Source: Perilla frutescens
Taxonomy: Eukaryota > Streptophyta > Magnoliopsida > Lamiales > Lamiaceae
Direction of reading: 5' to 3'
Assembly (NCBI GenBank): GCA_026008535.1
Contig: BRKX01000002.1
Span: forward strand, 1,386,501-1,450,500
DNA: 64,000 nucleotides
Made by a program: the position numbers and the translations under genes
Shown: positions 35,161 through 47,929 of the stretch, piece by piece
How the letters are laid out: the number at the start of each line of letters is the position of its first letter
How positions within the stretch are numbered: position 1 is the first letter of the stretch
The notes under the pieces: model-generated
What the model saw: only the letters and a program-made list of their open reading frames with translations
What the model was told of the DNA's origin: nothing
Database searches by the model: none

Positions 35161-35774
35161 TGTAGCAACCCGATATTTTTAATATTTAAATTTCTACATT
35201 TTTTTATTTAATATTTTATTTATTTATATGTGATATTAATGGGTTAAGTCTAATAAGTCGCGCCTAAGTAATTTATAAGCATGAATTCATTTTAGAATAT
35301 AGTTATTTCATATCATAAGCATGCATTTAATTTTAATTTGAGTGTTATTTTTAGCCAAAGTTATTTCTAGCAATTGGAATTGTTTGTAGCCAAATAATTT
35401 GCGAGCCCAAGTTTCTTTTACCAAGCCCAAAAGCTATGTTTATGAAGCCCAAATTCAAGAAACCCTTTTTCTCTTTCTTCTTCTTCACGGAATGGATTAG
35501 CATGAGTTTGATATCTCCAAGACTTATCAAAAATCTTCATCTTATCAAATTGATCTCCTGATAACTATGAAACTTATCCCTAACCCTAACCCTACTAGTA
35601 TAAATAGGGAATTCTACCTCCTTACTTCCACACACCAAGATCGAAGCAAGCGAAAATAAAAGTTTGAGTTCATTCCTTCCCAAGTTTCTGTTTTCGTGCA
35701 AGGTATGTGGATGTTTTTTTTCCAACTTGTTTCTTTTCTTTCTGTTTTCTCGTGCATCTATTGTTGGGAAGGGC

Positions 35775-35806
<32 letters not shown>

Positions 35807-36170
35807 GAGTTGAGGGAGATTGGGTGTTGAGTAGTCGACTGTGTCGGAGAACGGAGCAACGATAGAGAGAAGTATAGCTATGAGTCTTTCTGATTTCTGA
35901 TGCTCGGAAGTAATAGGGAGAGAGGGTTATTTAACACCTTCTGTCTTCTTTTTCTTTTTGCTGTCAAGAACTTTTCCGCGAAGAGAGGTTTCGTGAGGGG
36001 GGGAGGTTTGGCTGTTTGTCTGGGGTTGGTGGGAAAGAAATAGAGAGTTAATTAGTGGTGGGCCATGGCTTGATTGGCAAGTTTTGTTGGGCTTTGGGAG
36101 ATGGCTTGGGCCAAGAGAGAGTGAATAAATGTCATTGCCCATTTCTTTTTCTATGACTAGCATCTCACAT

Positions 36171-36244
<74 letters not shown>

Positions 36245-37103
36245 GTCATGCAAAGTTTCTTAATTAGCAAGTTTGACCATGCATTGTTATAGCATGTTAA
36301 TTGATCGTATAATATGGTTAGATATAGCCGCATTTCATAATTCACGCATGGCACTTTTTTATTAACTAAGCATTATGGCATGATTAGTTTATAGTGGCAT
36401 GTAAGTTATCTTGCATTAAATATTTCAAGTCATGGAATTATTCACACAAATACTAGGTTAAATAATTTGTAGTAATTAAGCATGTATTAATGGTTTAGTC
36501 CCATGCATCAATTTGTATATCGTGTTATTCATTTCATTAATTCAAGATGATTAATTTATAGGCAAGGCGCGCAGGACTTAATTGGTTAATATCAAGGTCA
36601 AGGTCAAGGTGGGTTTTACGTGACATGTTCTAATTATTCTCTCTATATTTAATTATTCAGTTATGTGATGACACAGCACAGTACAGGGCCTTCGGGCTAA
36701 ATAAATGAGACAGGGCCTCCGGGCTAAATGAGACTGGGCCTCCGGGCTATATGGTTTGGTCTACGGACCGAACAACTTTTATTATTCTCACTTACTCGTT
36801 TAATTTTATATAGCTTGGATAATTGGACACTCCCCACTGAGTTAAAGTACTCACCCCAAAAAAACTTTATCTTTTTCAGATGGAGGCTCGGGTGATGCTT
36901 AGCGGGTCAAGATGCAATGGTGGTGGTCATGGTCTCGATTAAATAAAGATTTTAAATAAATTTAGATATTTTTCTTATTAGGATTTTTCCGCTGTGATCT
37001 TTGAGACCTTAATATTTGATTATTTGAGATTTTTCTTCTATTTTATAATAAAAGCATGTTTAACGTTTCATTTTATTAAGAGTAATAAAATTGGGGCGTT
37101 ACA
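35161..37103. mobile_element. Solo LTR of a retrotransposon, 1.94 kb
   Basis: The unit starts TGTAGCAACCCG and ends GGGGCGTTACA, with TG...CA termini. It is flanked by AAGAT (35156-35160) and AAAAT (37104-37108). Outside it, GTGGCTTATAAGAT continues into TTTTAAAAC and TAAACTTACTATATTG. A paralogous piece at 34812-34895 has the same sequence without the insertion, which confirms the ends. The LTR carries a TATA box (TATAAATA, 35599-35606), a GT/AG-rich 5' part, a (TA)n run at 36179-36239, three GGGCCTYCGGGCTA repeats (36687-36750) and the CAGATGGAGG motif near its 3' end. A second LTR and internal coding region are absent, so recombination has removed them. It is probably Ty3/gypsy-like, by inference from the termini. 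Confidence 0.75.
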
Positions 37104-37280
37104 AAAATTTTAAAACTAACACATAAAATAAACTTTTATATAATAAATATGAGTAAAAATTAAACTTACTATATTGGGTAAGTATGTTTTGGCGGGAAAT
37201 TGTAAGCTTTCTATTTTGAGCATTATTGTGCTTTTATATATAGATAGATTCGTTATTTTTGTTACTTGACAGCGCTATAA

Positions 37281-38378
37281 GACTATCCACATCAGCACCT
37301 CATCCAACCCAATTTTTAAATAAAATATTAATTTATCTTTTTTCACATCAACAACTTTCAAGTTTATATAATTTATACTCGCATCAGTGATTTTAATCCA
37401 ACCCAATCTTCAAATAAAATATTAATTTTTCCTTTTTCTTTCAATCTACATAAAATATTTATCATTTTATTTATTTTTAATAAGAACATGTTATTAAAAT
37501 AATATTTTTCTATTGCATTTAAAAAAAAATTAATTAATTTATTAGAATTTTTTTAATTCATAATTATCAAAAAATTATTCATACAATTATAAATTAATAA
37601 TTTACTTCACAACAAAATAAAAATTACAAGAGTGAAAACATAATTAAATAAACTACAATGAGACACATGAAATTTTAAATTACGAGTGCATAAAACGTAA
37701 ATTACATATTCAATTAGTGCCGAATTTTTCCCATATGCGTGCTCGATCAAATTCTTTTGAATAGCGCTATGAGCTTCTCTGTTGTGAAGTTGATCCCTAT
37801 TAATTATATAAGCCGATAAACTTGCGATGCGTTCAGTAGAGTAGTGGAAAAGTTCAGCATCTCCTCCTGAAGACTTATCCGTTAAAAATTCTATGGGATC
37901 ATAATAGTTTTGGTATGTGTCTCGTTCATCCTCTACAATCATATTGTGTATGATGATACAAGCCATCATAATTTTTTCCATGAAAACCTTGTCTCAAACA
38001 AGACATGAGCGTCGAATAAATGCGAAACGAGCTTGTAGAACTCCAAAGGCTGTTCTACATCTTTTCTAGCAGCCTCTTGGTGTTGAATATTAAGCTCTAT
38101 TTATAGATACTTTTAACATATCAATATTAAGCTCTATTTATAGATAATTTTATTTTATGAATTTCGATATAATTTTATTTTTTAAATTTTTAATAATTAT
38201 ATAAAACAATTATATTATAAATTTATCTAAATAAAATAAAGTGGCACCCTTGGAAAATGACAGAGTCACACCTTGAGGGTGCTCGGCCGCCTCAGGTCAT
38301 GCATTATGGTGACTTTTTTTTTTGTAAAATTTTGTCTCATATGCTCGACCATCTCTCGGGTCACCACTGGGAGTGGTC
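37281..38378. mobile_element. PIF/Harbinger element, deleted
   Basis: This 1098-bp unit lies between TAA duplications (37278-37280 and 38379-38381). Its ends GACTATCCACATC and GGGAGTGGTC are imperfect inverted repeats. A TAA target and a Harbinger transposase fragment inside (37607-38095) agree on the superfamily. It is too short to be autonomous. Confidence 0.7.
37607..38095 (-). pseudogene. PIF/Harbinger transposase C-terminal fragment
   Basis: The open part (37981-37607, 124 aa) begins MEKIMMACIIIHNMIVEDER, the strongly conserved CIILHNMIVEDERD block after the last catalytic acidic residue of plant Harbinger transposases. Upstream to about 38095, in shifting frames, are traces of the preceding VERAFGVLQARF block. 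The first catalytic residues are missing. The C-terminal tail after the HN motif is ordinary for the family. Confidence 0.75.
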
Positions 38379-38569
38379 TAATATTTACATGGGTTGGAGC
38401 GGTTTAGAAAACGCGTATTATAATTTTTTTTATTGTAATTTGGTCCTTCATTTGTTTGCCCTTTTACAATATTGTATTATTTAGTATTTTAATAAAAATA
38501 TTTTATGTATATTTTTATTTTTATATATTTAGTTATGTGTATGAATTATAGTTGTAAAAATTTAGGAAT

Positions 38570-38960
38570 GACTACACAATGCTACACTCTTACAAGATTC
38601 TTACGTTTCGCAACCTATTATGATATAATGTGACTACACAATGTCATTTTAGGTTTCTCAACTCATTCAACCTATTATGATATAATATTATAATACAATA
38701 CCATTTTTACAAGATTCTCATATTTCTACACACATTCAGCTCATTATGATATAAAATGACTATACAATGCCACATTCTTAGAAGATTCTCATGTTTCTCA
38801 ACACATTCAACTGTTTATGATACAGTGTGACTCCACGATGCCTAATAAGATTCTCACATTTTTCAATACATTTAACAGACTGTGATGCAATAAGACTCAC
38901 AATGCAACACTCTTACAATATTTTTACATTTTTCAATCAGATTCTGATATGAAAATGACT
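38570..38960. repeat. Diverged tandem repeat, unit about 70-80 bp
   Basis: Phrases of the form GACTACACAATGCYACACTC, then TTACAAGATTCTCA, then TTTCTCAACACATTCAACY, then TATGATAYAAT recur about five times. It precedes a Harbinger N-terminal fragment and may be the subterminal region of that element. Confidence 0.6.
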
Positions 38961-39027
38961 ACAAAATATCACCAATCTTAATATACCGCACACTTCTCCA
39001 ACTCAATTTTTTTCTCTCTCTCAAAAT

Positions 39028-39330
39028 GTATTCCAAATTATCATCTTCATCTTTAGGAGATGATCTTGAAAATGAGATTATAATGAATAGTATTTGTCAA
39101 AACATAATTTGTCGCATTATTGCTAATAACAATTCGATGATCCAACACATTCTTAATCGGCAAAACAATCAAATAATATATGAACCATAATACATGGAGG
39201 TAAAACTCAAGGCCATACCATCATCAATCATGACGAGAAGGCTACTCATCATAGATTGTAGATTACTTTGTAGATAATTCATTGTACAATGAGAGCATGT
39301 TTCGGATGACCATGTACTTTTATTTTGCTT
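39028..39330 (+). pseudogene. PIF/Harbinger transposase N-terminal fragment
   Basis: From ATG at 39028 the frame reads MYSKLSSSSLGDDLENEI and ICRIIANNNSMIQHILNRQN to a stop. In another frame, EGYSSLIVDYFVDNSLYNES then MFRMT matches the conserved start of plant Harbinger transposases (ERLFNDYFSENPVY...MFRRRFRM). The catalytic domain is deleted. The flank 39410-39680 resembles 57830-58080, the 3' part of another Harbinger derivative in this window. Confidence 0.6.
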
Positions 39331-39339
39331 TAAATTAAT

Positions 39340-41430
39340 GTGTACAAATGAGTATTAATGTAACTTTCTTTGTAATTTTTCTCTTATTTAATAAGTATTT
39401 AGTTTAATTATTTTTTTACAGCTATTAATAATTGAGATATCTCGTAATATTTTTTATTTTGTAAGAAATTATTGATTAATAATTATTTATATTAGACATT
39501 TCATGAACATTAAAAAAAAAATTAAGAGCTCCAATTTGTAAATTTGGTAAATATGGAGGTGTTATTGAAAAATGATAAAAAAGTGGTATGTGATGTAATA
39601 TTGAGATAATATTGTTTTAGGTCTGAGAATGAGTTTGTTGATTAAAAATGAATTATTTGTTTGAAGAATGCGTATATGATTGTTTTAGACAAAATATGAT
39701 CAAGTATTCATATAAAAAAAATGTAATGTGTGTTTCTTTATTAGATTAATGTGATTTTGTGTTGGTTAAATCAAATATATAGAATTTAATAAATAGGCCG
39801 AAGAAAAAAAATAGCTAAACGAAGTAAAAAAATAAATTCAAATTATAATTTTGTAGAATAACACATTGTAATCTGTTCTTTATTAATTGCAGAATTTCCA
39901 TCATGTTCTTTCTCAATTAATGAGACATAATTGTAATGATGATCATATCCACCAATAATAAATATACATTATATAGAATACCATTTTTTATATTCGATAT
40001 AATTGTTATAGAATAAAATTTTATATTCTAATGGGATAAAATTTTAACTTAATATACGAGTTTAGTAGAAAAAAAAAAGCTTAATACTTTCAAATATTAT
40101 AAATTAAACACTATTAAGACTGCCTCATGTTTGCTTCATGACTGCAAACCTTTGTTTCTCCAATTCCAAAATTAATAAAAAAGGAACTTCACTCTTTATC
40201 AAAATAAATAACATTTTCTCGAGTACAAAGAAAACAATAATATGAATAAAATAAATTGGAAAGAAAGTCTCATTAAATTATTAGGAGAAATTTACTAAAT
40301 TTGAATCAATACTTTATATACATGAGTGAATAATTCAATTAAAAGTAAACAAATAACATGAATCAAATAATTTTTAACTAAAACCAAATCATGCTTGAAG
40401 CCCAGTACCTTTATTGGGCTTCTGAAGCCCACCATCTCTCTCTCTCTCTCTCTCTCCAAGCTCAAAACCTGTTTCACTATTCCCATTTTTTTAAAAAAAA
40501 ATCACTTGTGAGTTCTAGTTTGAGACTGTCCAATGGTATTATTGAACCTTAAAATTGAATTATTATCAGCTCACGCAGCACTCGTCTAGTGCTATCGAAC
40601 GAGATCGTACATCATGCTCGTAATTGATTTCTTAAAACTAAATATATATTTTAAAATAGAATTTGTGAGCCCTAAACTGAAATCGTCAATGTCTCCCAAG
40701 CTTGTAATTAATTTTTTCAAAATAAATATGTACCATATAATATAATTAGTGAACTGTAAATTTAAAGTGAATTAAATTATTTTTGTTGATTTGGCAGTTC
40801 ACGCGGTGCACACGTTTGACACTAATGAATGAATTTATGCACCGCTCTCGATAATTACTTTTTTTAAATTAAATATAAACCTAATTAGGAAGAAATAAAA
40901 TATTTTTAATAATAATATAACAATAACAATAATAATAACAATAAAACAGACCTATTAGAACACTTAGTTATTTGTACGATGCTAAATGTCCTAATAGGTT
41001 GTCATTTTTTTGTGTGTTTTTAAAGAACTGGGCCGAGTCTGTCTGACGGGTCGCGACCTGTCAAATTGTCTGATATAGGAATTTGTCATCATTTATTGTT
41101 CTTCTTCTCAAACCTCTGTCCATGATCCCTCTTATTTCTTTATGAAACATGCAAATTGCAAAGAATTTTGATGAAATATCACATGTAGGGGAATGCTATT
41201 GATGTTGGGGTTAAATAATTTTTTCACCCAATTTTTTTTTCCTTGCAATATATTTATCGTCAGACAAACATGCCTTTCTTTTTACTATTCATGCATTGAT
41301 CAATAACATCCGTAAAAACATAAAGAAGAACATAATGATTAAAAATGTACAAATTATATTTTTTCATTGTCTTTGAGGAGAGGAAGACTTGGATTTGCTT
41401 GGGTTAAATGACTATTTAAATGAAGTAGTA
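39340..41430. other. AT-rich repeat-derived intergenic DNA
   Basis: 39410-39680 is Harbinger-derived (see the preceding fragment). A (CT)n tract lies at about 40435-40457. 40600-40920 resembles the dispersed repeat at 24270-24720. I see no gene. Confidence 0.5.
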
Positions 41431-41439
41431 AGTAGTAAG

Positions 41440-41960
41440 GCATCTGGAAGAGGGTAATTGAAATACACAAATGGATGTTAAAGAACTCAATATATTTACA
41501 CAACAACAACGCGTTTTAAAATGATCGATTTTTGACATATAGCGATGGGAAATTCCGTCTCTTAACGCGTTTTTTTACTGTAATTGGAGCATGCATCTAG
41601 AAGAGGGTTATTGAAATACACAAATTGAAGTTAAGAACTCAATATATTTACACAAGAACAACGCGTTTTAAAATGATCGATTTTTGACATATAGCGACGG
41701 GAAAATTCCGTCTCTTAACGCGTTTTTTTGCTGTAATTGGAGCATGCATCTAGAAGAGGGTAACTGAAATACACAAATTGAAGTTAAGAACTCAATATGT
41801 TTACACAAGAAAAACACGTTTTAACGATGGATTTTCGACATATAGTGACGAGAAATTTCGTTTCTAAAACACAATTTTTGTAGTGTAAAGAGCACGAATG
41901 TGAAAGAGGGTAATTGAAATACACAAATTGATGTTAAGAACTCAACATGTTTCACATAAG
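41440..41960. repeat. Tandem array of a 153-bp fold-back unit, about 3.4 copies
   Basis: Copies run 41440-41592 (153 bp), 41593-41745 (153 bp), 41746-41895 (150 bp), then a partial copy from 41896. Each begins GCATCTRGAAGAGGG and contains ACAACGCGTTTTAAAATG and, inverted, CTTAACGCGTTTTTTT. Between them is TATAGCGACGGGAAATTCCG with a GACGG/CCGTC mini-palindrome. The third copy reads TTTTTGTAGTGT where the others read TTTTTTACTGTAA, so it keeps a CACTA-like tip. Copies 1 and 2 are nearly identical, and 3 and 4 are older. Confidence 0.85.
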
Positions 41961-42224
41961 CTTTGCTAATAGATACCACCACGCCTTTATGTCTTCATTT
42001 AGCTACCTAGTATGACTAGGCGTTTAATTCTCTATTTTCTTCACCGTTTCATTGCCCTTTTCGCTTATTTGAGCGTAGGAGCATGATTCACTATGAACCC
42101 TCTACAATCTTCGATTTTTACGTGTTCTTTGTTTGTCCACACAAATTATTAGCGAGTGGAGTTGTCAAAATGGGTCAGAGCGGAGAGCCAACCCATGGGC
42201 CTCAAAAGCCAGCCATTTGGTGGG

Positions 42225-42393
42225 CAGGGGCGGAACCAGAAATTTTTCATCAGGGGGCCGAATTATTCTCCACTAATATTTCTATATAATTTTCGTTATT
42301 TTTAAAAAAAATTACATGTATTTTTTTATTTTTTTGGGGTGGGGGGGGGGGGGGGGGCAAGGCACCCCTTGGCTCCCCCCAGTTCCGCCCTTG
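42225..42393. mobile_element. hAT MITE, 169 bp
   Basis: Ends CAGGGGCGGAAC and GTTCCGCCCTTG are inverted repeats. An exact 8-bp duplication TTGGTGGG lies at 42217-42224 and 42394-42401. The tips resemble those of the TTF-type hAT (CAGTGACGGAGCC) at 28978. A run of 17 or more G (about 42341-42357) sits inside. Confidence 0.85.
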
Positions 42394-42559
42394 TTGGTGG
42401 GTCTCGATAGGGCGAGCTTTGGTGAGCACGGGTCTAAAAATCTCCAACCCAACCCGTCCCTACCAAAGACTGCGGGTTGCAGGTCTCTTCCAAAAAAAAA
42501 AAAAATATAAAAAAAATCAAAATTTATATTTATTTTCGGATCACTAATCTTTACATTTT

Positions 42560-42865
42560 CTCCTCTCGTTTCGAAATGTTTGTTGTTTTAGGTTTTTTTT
42601 ATCTACAATTAACAATTAATTTTGTGGACAAATATATTCATCCCTCATATATGCCATAAAATCTAATTCATCTATATTTTCCTAAAAAATAACAACATTT
42701 TCTTTCTCCATATATTTTTCTCTCTCCATTTTGTTATAATCAAGAAATCTTGTAGGATATGAGAGGGTTATAATTGAGAGAGAGTATGTCAAATTATAAA
42801 AAACAACAAACATTTTGAAACAAAATAAAAAACCTAAAACAACAAACATTTCGAAACGGAGATAG
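42560..42865. mobile_element. Stowaway-like MITE, diverged
   Basis: The two ends are long inverted repeats (CTCGTTTCGAAATGTTTGTT against AACAAACATTTCGAAACGGA), the same family as 45761-46073. The right end is followed by TA; the left flank no longer shows a clean TA duplication. Confidence 0.7.
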
Positions 42866-43223
42866 TATATAATAATTTTAGATATGAATATGAATATCCT
42901 AATTTCTAAAGTCCAAACTACTTTTAACATTACACCAACTTTAATATTTTCAAATTTTATAACATTCGTATATGTTTTCTTCATTACCAAATTGTATCTA
43001 AAACATATTTTGATTTTCAAATTGTATCTAAAACATATTTTGATTCACAAACAAAAATGATTACCATTATATGATATTTTTAATTGCAATCATAATTAAT
43101 AATCATTAAATTAATTTATGATTTTATTATTTTTCTAACTAACTATATATTTAAAATTATGAAAAGAATATAGGCTTGCGGGCTTAGCCTGCCCCACGAG
43201 GGGCCTCCAAAATAGCAACCTAA

Positions 43224-43922
43224 GAGCATCTCCAAAGGCTCCTCTTCCTCTTCATCCATATAAAGGGGCACTATTCACCCCGCTATCCTCGTTTTCTTTT
43301 CTTTTTTTACATTTTTGTATTTTTTTTATTTATTGTACTAATTTTATTCTTTATTTTTTATTAATACATTAACAATGTAGATTATGTTATTTTTAGGTTT
43401 AATATTATGTTTAATTTCACTTAATATAACAAAAAAAATCATAATGTAATCATAAAAAAATTAAAAACTTAAATTACAATAAATACCATAAAATATATTA
43501 CAATAAATTAAAATTACCACAATAGTACATAAAAATAACACAAAATACATTACATATAAATAAAACTACAATAATAATATATATAGATGTAATTTATGCT
43601 TTTGTAATTGTTATTTCCTTTTTATAATGTAATTTTTTTTATATTAGTAAATCTTGGTTTTATGTTCAAATAAAATATAGTTTTGTAAATTAATTTAAAT
43701 TAAATTATTTTTAATTTATTATTAAATAATATTAAATATCAAATGTAAATAGATTTGAAAAACATATATGCCACGCACTAATTAGATTTAAAAAATCAAC
43801 ATTAAAAAGTATAAAAATTGTATATTCTATTGCAGAGTTGATGAGTTGGAGATATTTTTACCCCACACTAAATTTTCCTTTACAATTTAGAGACAGAGAG
43901 ATCAAAATGGTTGGAGATGCTC
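43224..43922. mobile_element. PIF/Harbinger non-autonomous element
   Basis: This 699-bp unit has inverted ends GAGCATCTCCAA and TTGGAGATGCTC and exact TAA duplications at 43221-43223 and 43923-43925. The interior is AT-rich with no transposase. A (CT)n(TA)n tract follows just outside (43926-43981). Confidence 0.85.
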
Positions 43923-43925
43923 TAA

Positions 43926-43926
43926 C

Positions 43927-43985
<59 letters not shown>

Positions 43986-44425
43986 ATTTTTTTCATTTTT
44001 TTATTTTTTTTATATGGGTACGAATTGGCCGACGGGTCTAACTTCATTTTGAGAACTCTATATGATGAGGTGTATAAACACACACGCGCTCACACGTGCA
44101 TATATATATATATATATATAGCATTCCATACACTTTAATTTATCTAACATTAATTGCAAATCCTAACGTAATTCCAAATACATGCATGTGCATCATCGCA
44201 CAAATGTGGTGTAACAATATTGATATATCCGAGCAACAATAACCTAACCAAAACAATAATTTGAGATATTCCATTATTCAAGATCCCACCTTTATATAGA
44301 CATTTTATAAAAACAACCTCGAAAGATTGTTACAATTGTTTCAAATTTGTGTTGGAGTAATATTCTATATACAGAGGAAACTATCCTCCCATTACGTGCA
44401 ACAAATAATAATTGGATGTCACATG
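43926..44425. other. Microsatellites and AT-rich DNA
   Basis: (CT)n at 43926-43951 runs into (TA)n to 43981, with another (TA)n at 44100-44120. No gene. Confidence 0.6.
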
Positions 44426-44429
44426 AATC

Positions 44430-44784
44430 TGTATGAGATTTCCTATCGCAGTGTTTGTATTACATTTCGTATTGTACTTTTAAATTACGGATTTTTTTTT
44501 CAATTTTTTTTGTGATTTAGTTTAATTTTAAGATTTTTTTTAAGTTTCATCCCGCCTAGTTAGGGTTTATAATTATTTTTTAGTATTTAATATTCAGTTT
44601 TCAATAAATACTTCATTATTATGGTTGATTTTTTTTCAAAATTAATTTTTTTGTTGATAAATGTTGATTATGATCATCTATGTTTTGATTAATTTTTATT
44701 TTATAATAAATATTTTTAAAATCATAAATTTGATAGTGAAACACGAAATAAAACATGAAAAAGTGCAATAGAAAATTTGAATTG
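44430..44784. mobile_element. Mutator-like MITE, copy F, reversed
   Basis: This copy lies in the opposite orientation: TTAGGGTTTATAATTATTTT and CCCGCCTAGTTAGGG replace the usual CCCTAATTGGG order. Ends are TGTATGAGATTTCC and GAAAATTTGAATTG. Flanks ACATGAATC and AAATCCATC match at 6 of 9 positions. Confidence 0.55.
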
Positions 44785-45491
44785 AAATCCATCATGGTTC
44801 GTCAAGTCCAATTTTCCCAGTCAAATATTACCAAAAATAAAATAAAATATGTACATATATTCATGTATTATTACACACCTATAAATCTTCGAACCGTTTT
44901 AATGCATGGTAGAAAGATATATCTTTATTTTCATAAATATTTTTAATACGATAATTCATATTATTAATGTGCTACTTAATAAAAATTCGTTGTTTAGTTG
45001 TTGGGAAAAATAAAAACATTTTGCCTTGGCAAATAATTAAAAGGGCCATCAATAGAAACATACAAAAATATTGAAGTAATTAATTAGGAAATAGAAAAAA
45101 ATTATGCATCTCGTGAGCAACTCAAATTCCAACTGGCTTAATTAATTGAAAATGACCTTTCATATCAACTAACTCTGCAATTTATTGCTGGAAAACCCTC
45201 ATAGATACAAATTTAATTTGGTCAATTTTTTTTCTAAAAGCCAGTTTCAAATAATCAATACTATTCATTATTAATTAGAAACGGATACCTTCGAATAAGT
45301 GTAGTTCTAGCATTTTAACTTTATTTCATTAAGAATGTCGTTTTACACATTCGATATGAAATTGTTATATATTCAAATATCCCATTTTGATTCATTTAAT
45401 GCGTGTATTCGCATGAGAGGGTATTTTGTAATTTGATTATTTTATTACTGTATGTGCGTTTCTCTAAAATGATACTTATTTAGAAAGGAGA

Positions 45492-45557
<66 letters not shown>
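45492..45557. repeat. (ATT)n microsatellite
   Basis: About 21 copies of the trinucleotide ATT in an uninterrupted run. Confidence 0.9.
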
Positions 45558-45760
45558 GATTTTTTAGAGAAAGGGAATATTATTTTTAGTAAGTCCAACC
45601 ATCAAATAAATTGAATTTAAATACAAGGGCATTAATGAGAAAAGGACACATGAGTCTAATTTGAGTAGTTTAATTTTGTAGTATTCTTTCATCTTTTCTT
45701 ATTTGTTGGTGATGTTGTTAATTATATGGTGCTAATTTTCTTAGATTTGATTAATTATTA

Positions 45761-46073
45761 CTCCATCCGTTTTGAAATGTTTGTTATTTTATGTTTTTTT
45801 TTTATCTAGAATTAATAATAAATTTTGTAGACAGATATACCAATTCCTCGTATATGCCATAAAATTTAATTCATCTATATTTTCCTAAAAAATAATAATA
45901 TTTTCTCTTTCCATACATTTTTCTCTCTCTCTCCATTTTGTTAGAATCAAGAAAATCTTGTAGGATTTGAGAGAGTTAAAATTGAGAGAAAGAATGTCAA
46001 ATTATAAACAACAACAAATAATTTAAAACAAAATAAAAAATCTAAAACAACAAACATTTCGAAACGGAGGGAG
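45761..46073. mobile_element. Stowaway-like MITE
   Basis: This 313-bp element has long inverted ends (CTCCATCCGTTTTGAAATG against CATTTCGAAACGGAGGGAG) and TA duplications (45759-45760, 46074-46075). Block 2 has the intact target: TTAATTATTA continues directly into TATCGCAAT near 56240, so insertion happened after the duplication or was never present there. Confidence 0.9.
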
Positions 46074-46137
46074 TATATCCAATGAATTCAAATCTCTCTC
46101 TCTTATTTGATTAATTAGTAGTATAACGCAATGAATT

Positions 46138-46141
<4 letters not shown>

Positions 46142-46219
<78 letters not shown>

Positions 46220-46282
46220 GATTAATTAATAATTAGTAGTATATCGCAATGAATTCAAAAATCTCTCTCTCTCTCTCTCTCG
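46142..46282. repeat. (CT)n arrays
   Basis: A CT run of about 70 bases (46144-46213) is followed by another at about 46262-46282. Each is preceded by a repeated phrase GTATAWCGCAATGAATT. Block 2 has (TA)n at the equivalent place (56263-56286). Confidence 0.85.
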
Positions 46283-46591
46283 TGGAATCGTGGTAGGCAC
46301 CATTTACAAGATAAAATAAATATGTAAAATAGATTCTTAGCTAGCTCTCACGTGAAGAACAGACAGAAATTCTGAATTCTGTGACAAAGCAAAAAGTTTT
46401 TTTTGTATTAATAGTTTTTTGGATTTGTTGTAATTATTTTCACGCGCTCAGAAATTTAATTTTGTGGGTATTTAATTTCTGTGAGTTATATATCTCGTAT
46501 CATTTATGTCACCTCTATTTTATCTTTTTCATTTTTATTTGTTTTACGGAGTGTATTACTAAAATATGAAATAATGTTGTTGACTGAATAA

Positions 46592-46765
46592 TAAATTATA
46601 TTAACTAAAAAATGAATATTAAATAATAAAAAATAATCATAAACCCTAATTGGGTGGAGCCATAAATAATAACATAAAATTAAACTAAACAACAAAATGA
46701 AGAAAAAAAGAAAAAAAATTTAATGTTGGAACACGGTCATGTGGTATGGTACCGTGGAATTACTC
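46592..46765. mobile_element. Mutator-like MITE, truncated copy G
   Basis: Only the right half of the family sequence remains (CCCTAATTGGGTGG to the right end). The flank GGAATTACTC matches that of copy I (56627-56998), so this is the same insertion in the paralogous block after loss of its left half. Confidence 0.65.
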
Positions 46766-46779
46766 ACCTATACGTATTT

Positions 46780-47925
46780 TAACAATTATGTAAGAGATGG
46801 TCTCCTCTACATCGGATGTACATGATCCCTTATATCAAATAGAGAAAGTATCACTCATAATATTGAAAAATATTACTTACAATATTAAAAATTATCACTT
46901 TTATAATTTATTGAAAATTAATGCTAAAAAAAGCGGTGGCATTTTTATAATTATTGCTACATTTTTTAGATTGAAAAAAAAAACACTAATAATACTAAAA
47001 AGTATCACTCAACCACTGAAGAATATTATAAATTTTCATCTGACTGAATTAATTCAATATAACGGGTATACTCAAGTTTTTGCCTAATAACCCGTATAAA
47101 AAGTTAATTTTATACACATGACGAAAATCCCGAGATTAAAATAATAATTAATTTTAGAATAAAGATTATTTTTTGTGGGAAGGATGAGAAGGACAACATG
47201 GCCTTAAGAATGGAGAAAAGTCACTAGCTTTTGAATAACATCTCTCAAGAGACAGGCCCTATTTTTGTATTCTCTTTTGAAATTTAATTTAGTTGGTCAC
47301 ATGATTGGTTTAAATCCAACTAAATTTTGTTTCATTGTGTAATAGTATATCAAATATTCAATGATAGAGCCGATCTTGTATACATTTTATATCAGATATA
47401 TACCAGCTGTATATACGTCTTATATCAGAAGCAAAAAAAATATTACTCACTAAAACGTATCACTACTTATAATAGTAATTAGAAAATACAAAAGACGATG
47501 ACAATTTTATAATTTTTTTTAATTAAAAGAAAGTATAAATTCTATAACTATCAATTATAACACTGAAAAAATAGTTTTGTTATAAGACATGTATACAACA
47601 TTTGTACACACAAATTTGCGTTAAAGACAATATAATAACATAAGCGTTACTTCTACTATTAAAATAAATTTATTGCGATAGACAAAGGCAATTAACGTTA
47701 AATATTAAAAATTTAAAATAGATTCCATATATATATGAAGTGGCTAACAAGTAACAACTTACTTCACGACATTACACCAAACCATTTGGTTTGCATTTGC
47801 AAATAAATTAAACAATGCGATAGACTTTAAAAAATAAAATAAAATGTCCCAATCTTATGAAATCAATCAAATTCCTTAATTTATATAAATGACTATGATA
47901 TTCACAAAAGAATTTTTCTCTAAGA
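46780..47925. other. 3' flank of the first oxidase gene
   Basis: AT-rich DNA shared with 57005-58890 except for the Harbinger insertion there. Repeated ATTAAAAAGTATCACT phrases occur. No gene is visible. Confidence 0.6.
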
Positions 47926-47929
47926 TCAA

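Noticed and set aside
35574..35594. Telomere-like CCCTAACCCTAACCCTA
   Set aside because: Fewer than three units, not the plant CCCTAAA repeat, and located inside a solo LTR upstream of its TATA box.
35927..36253. 108-codon minus-strand frame
   Set aside because: Mostly translation of a (TA)n run inside the solo LTR.
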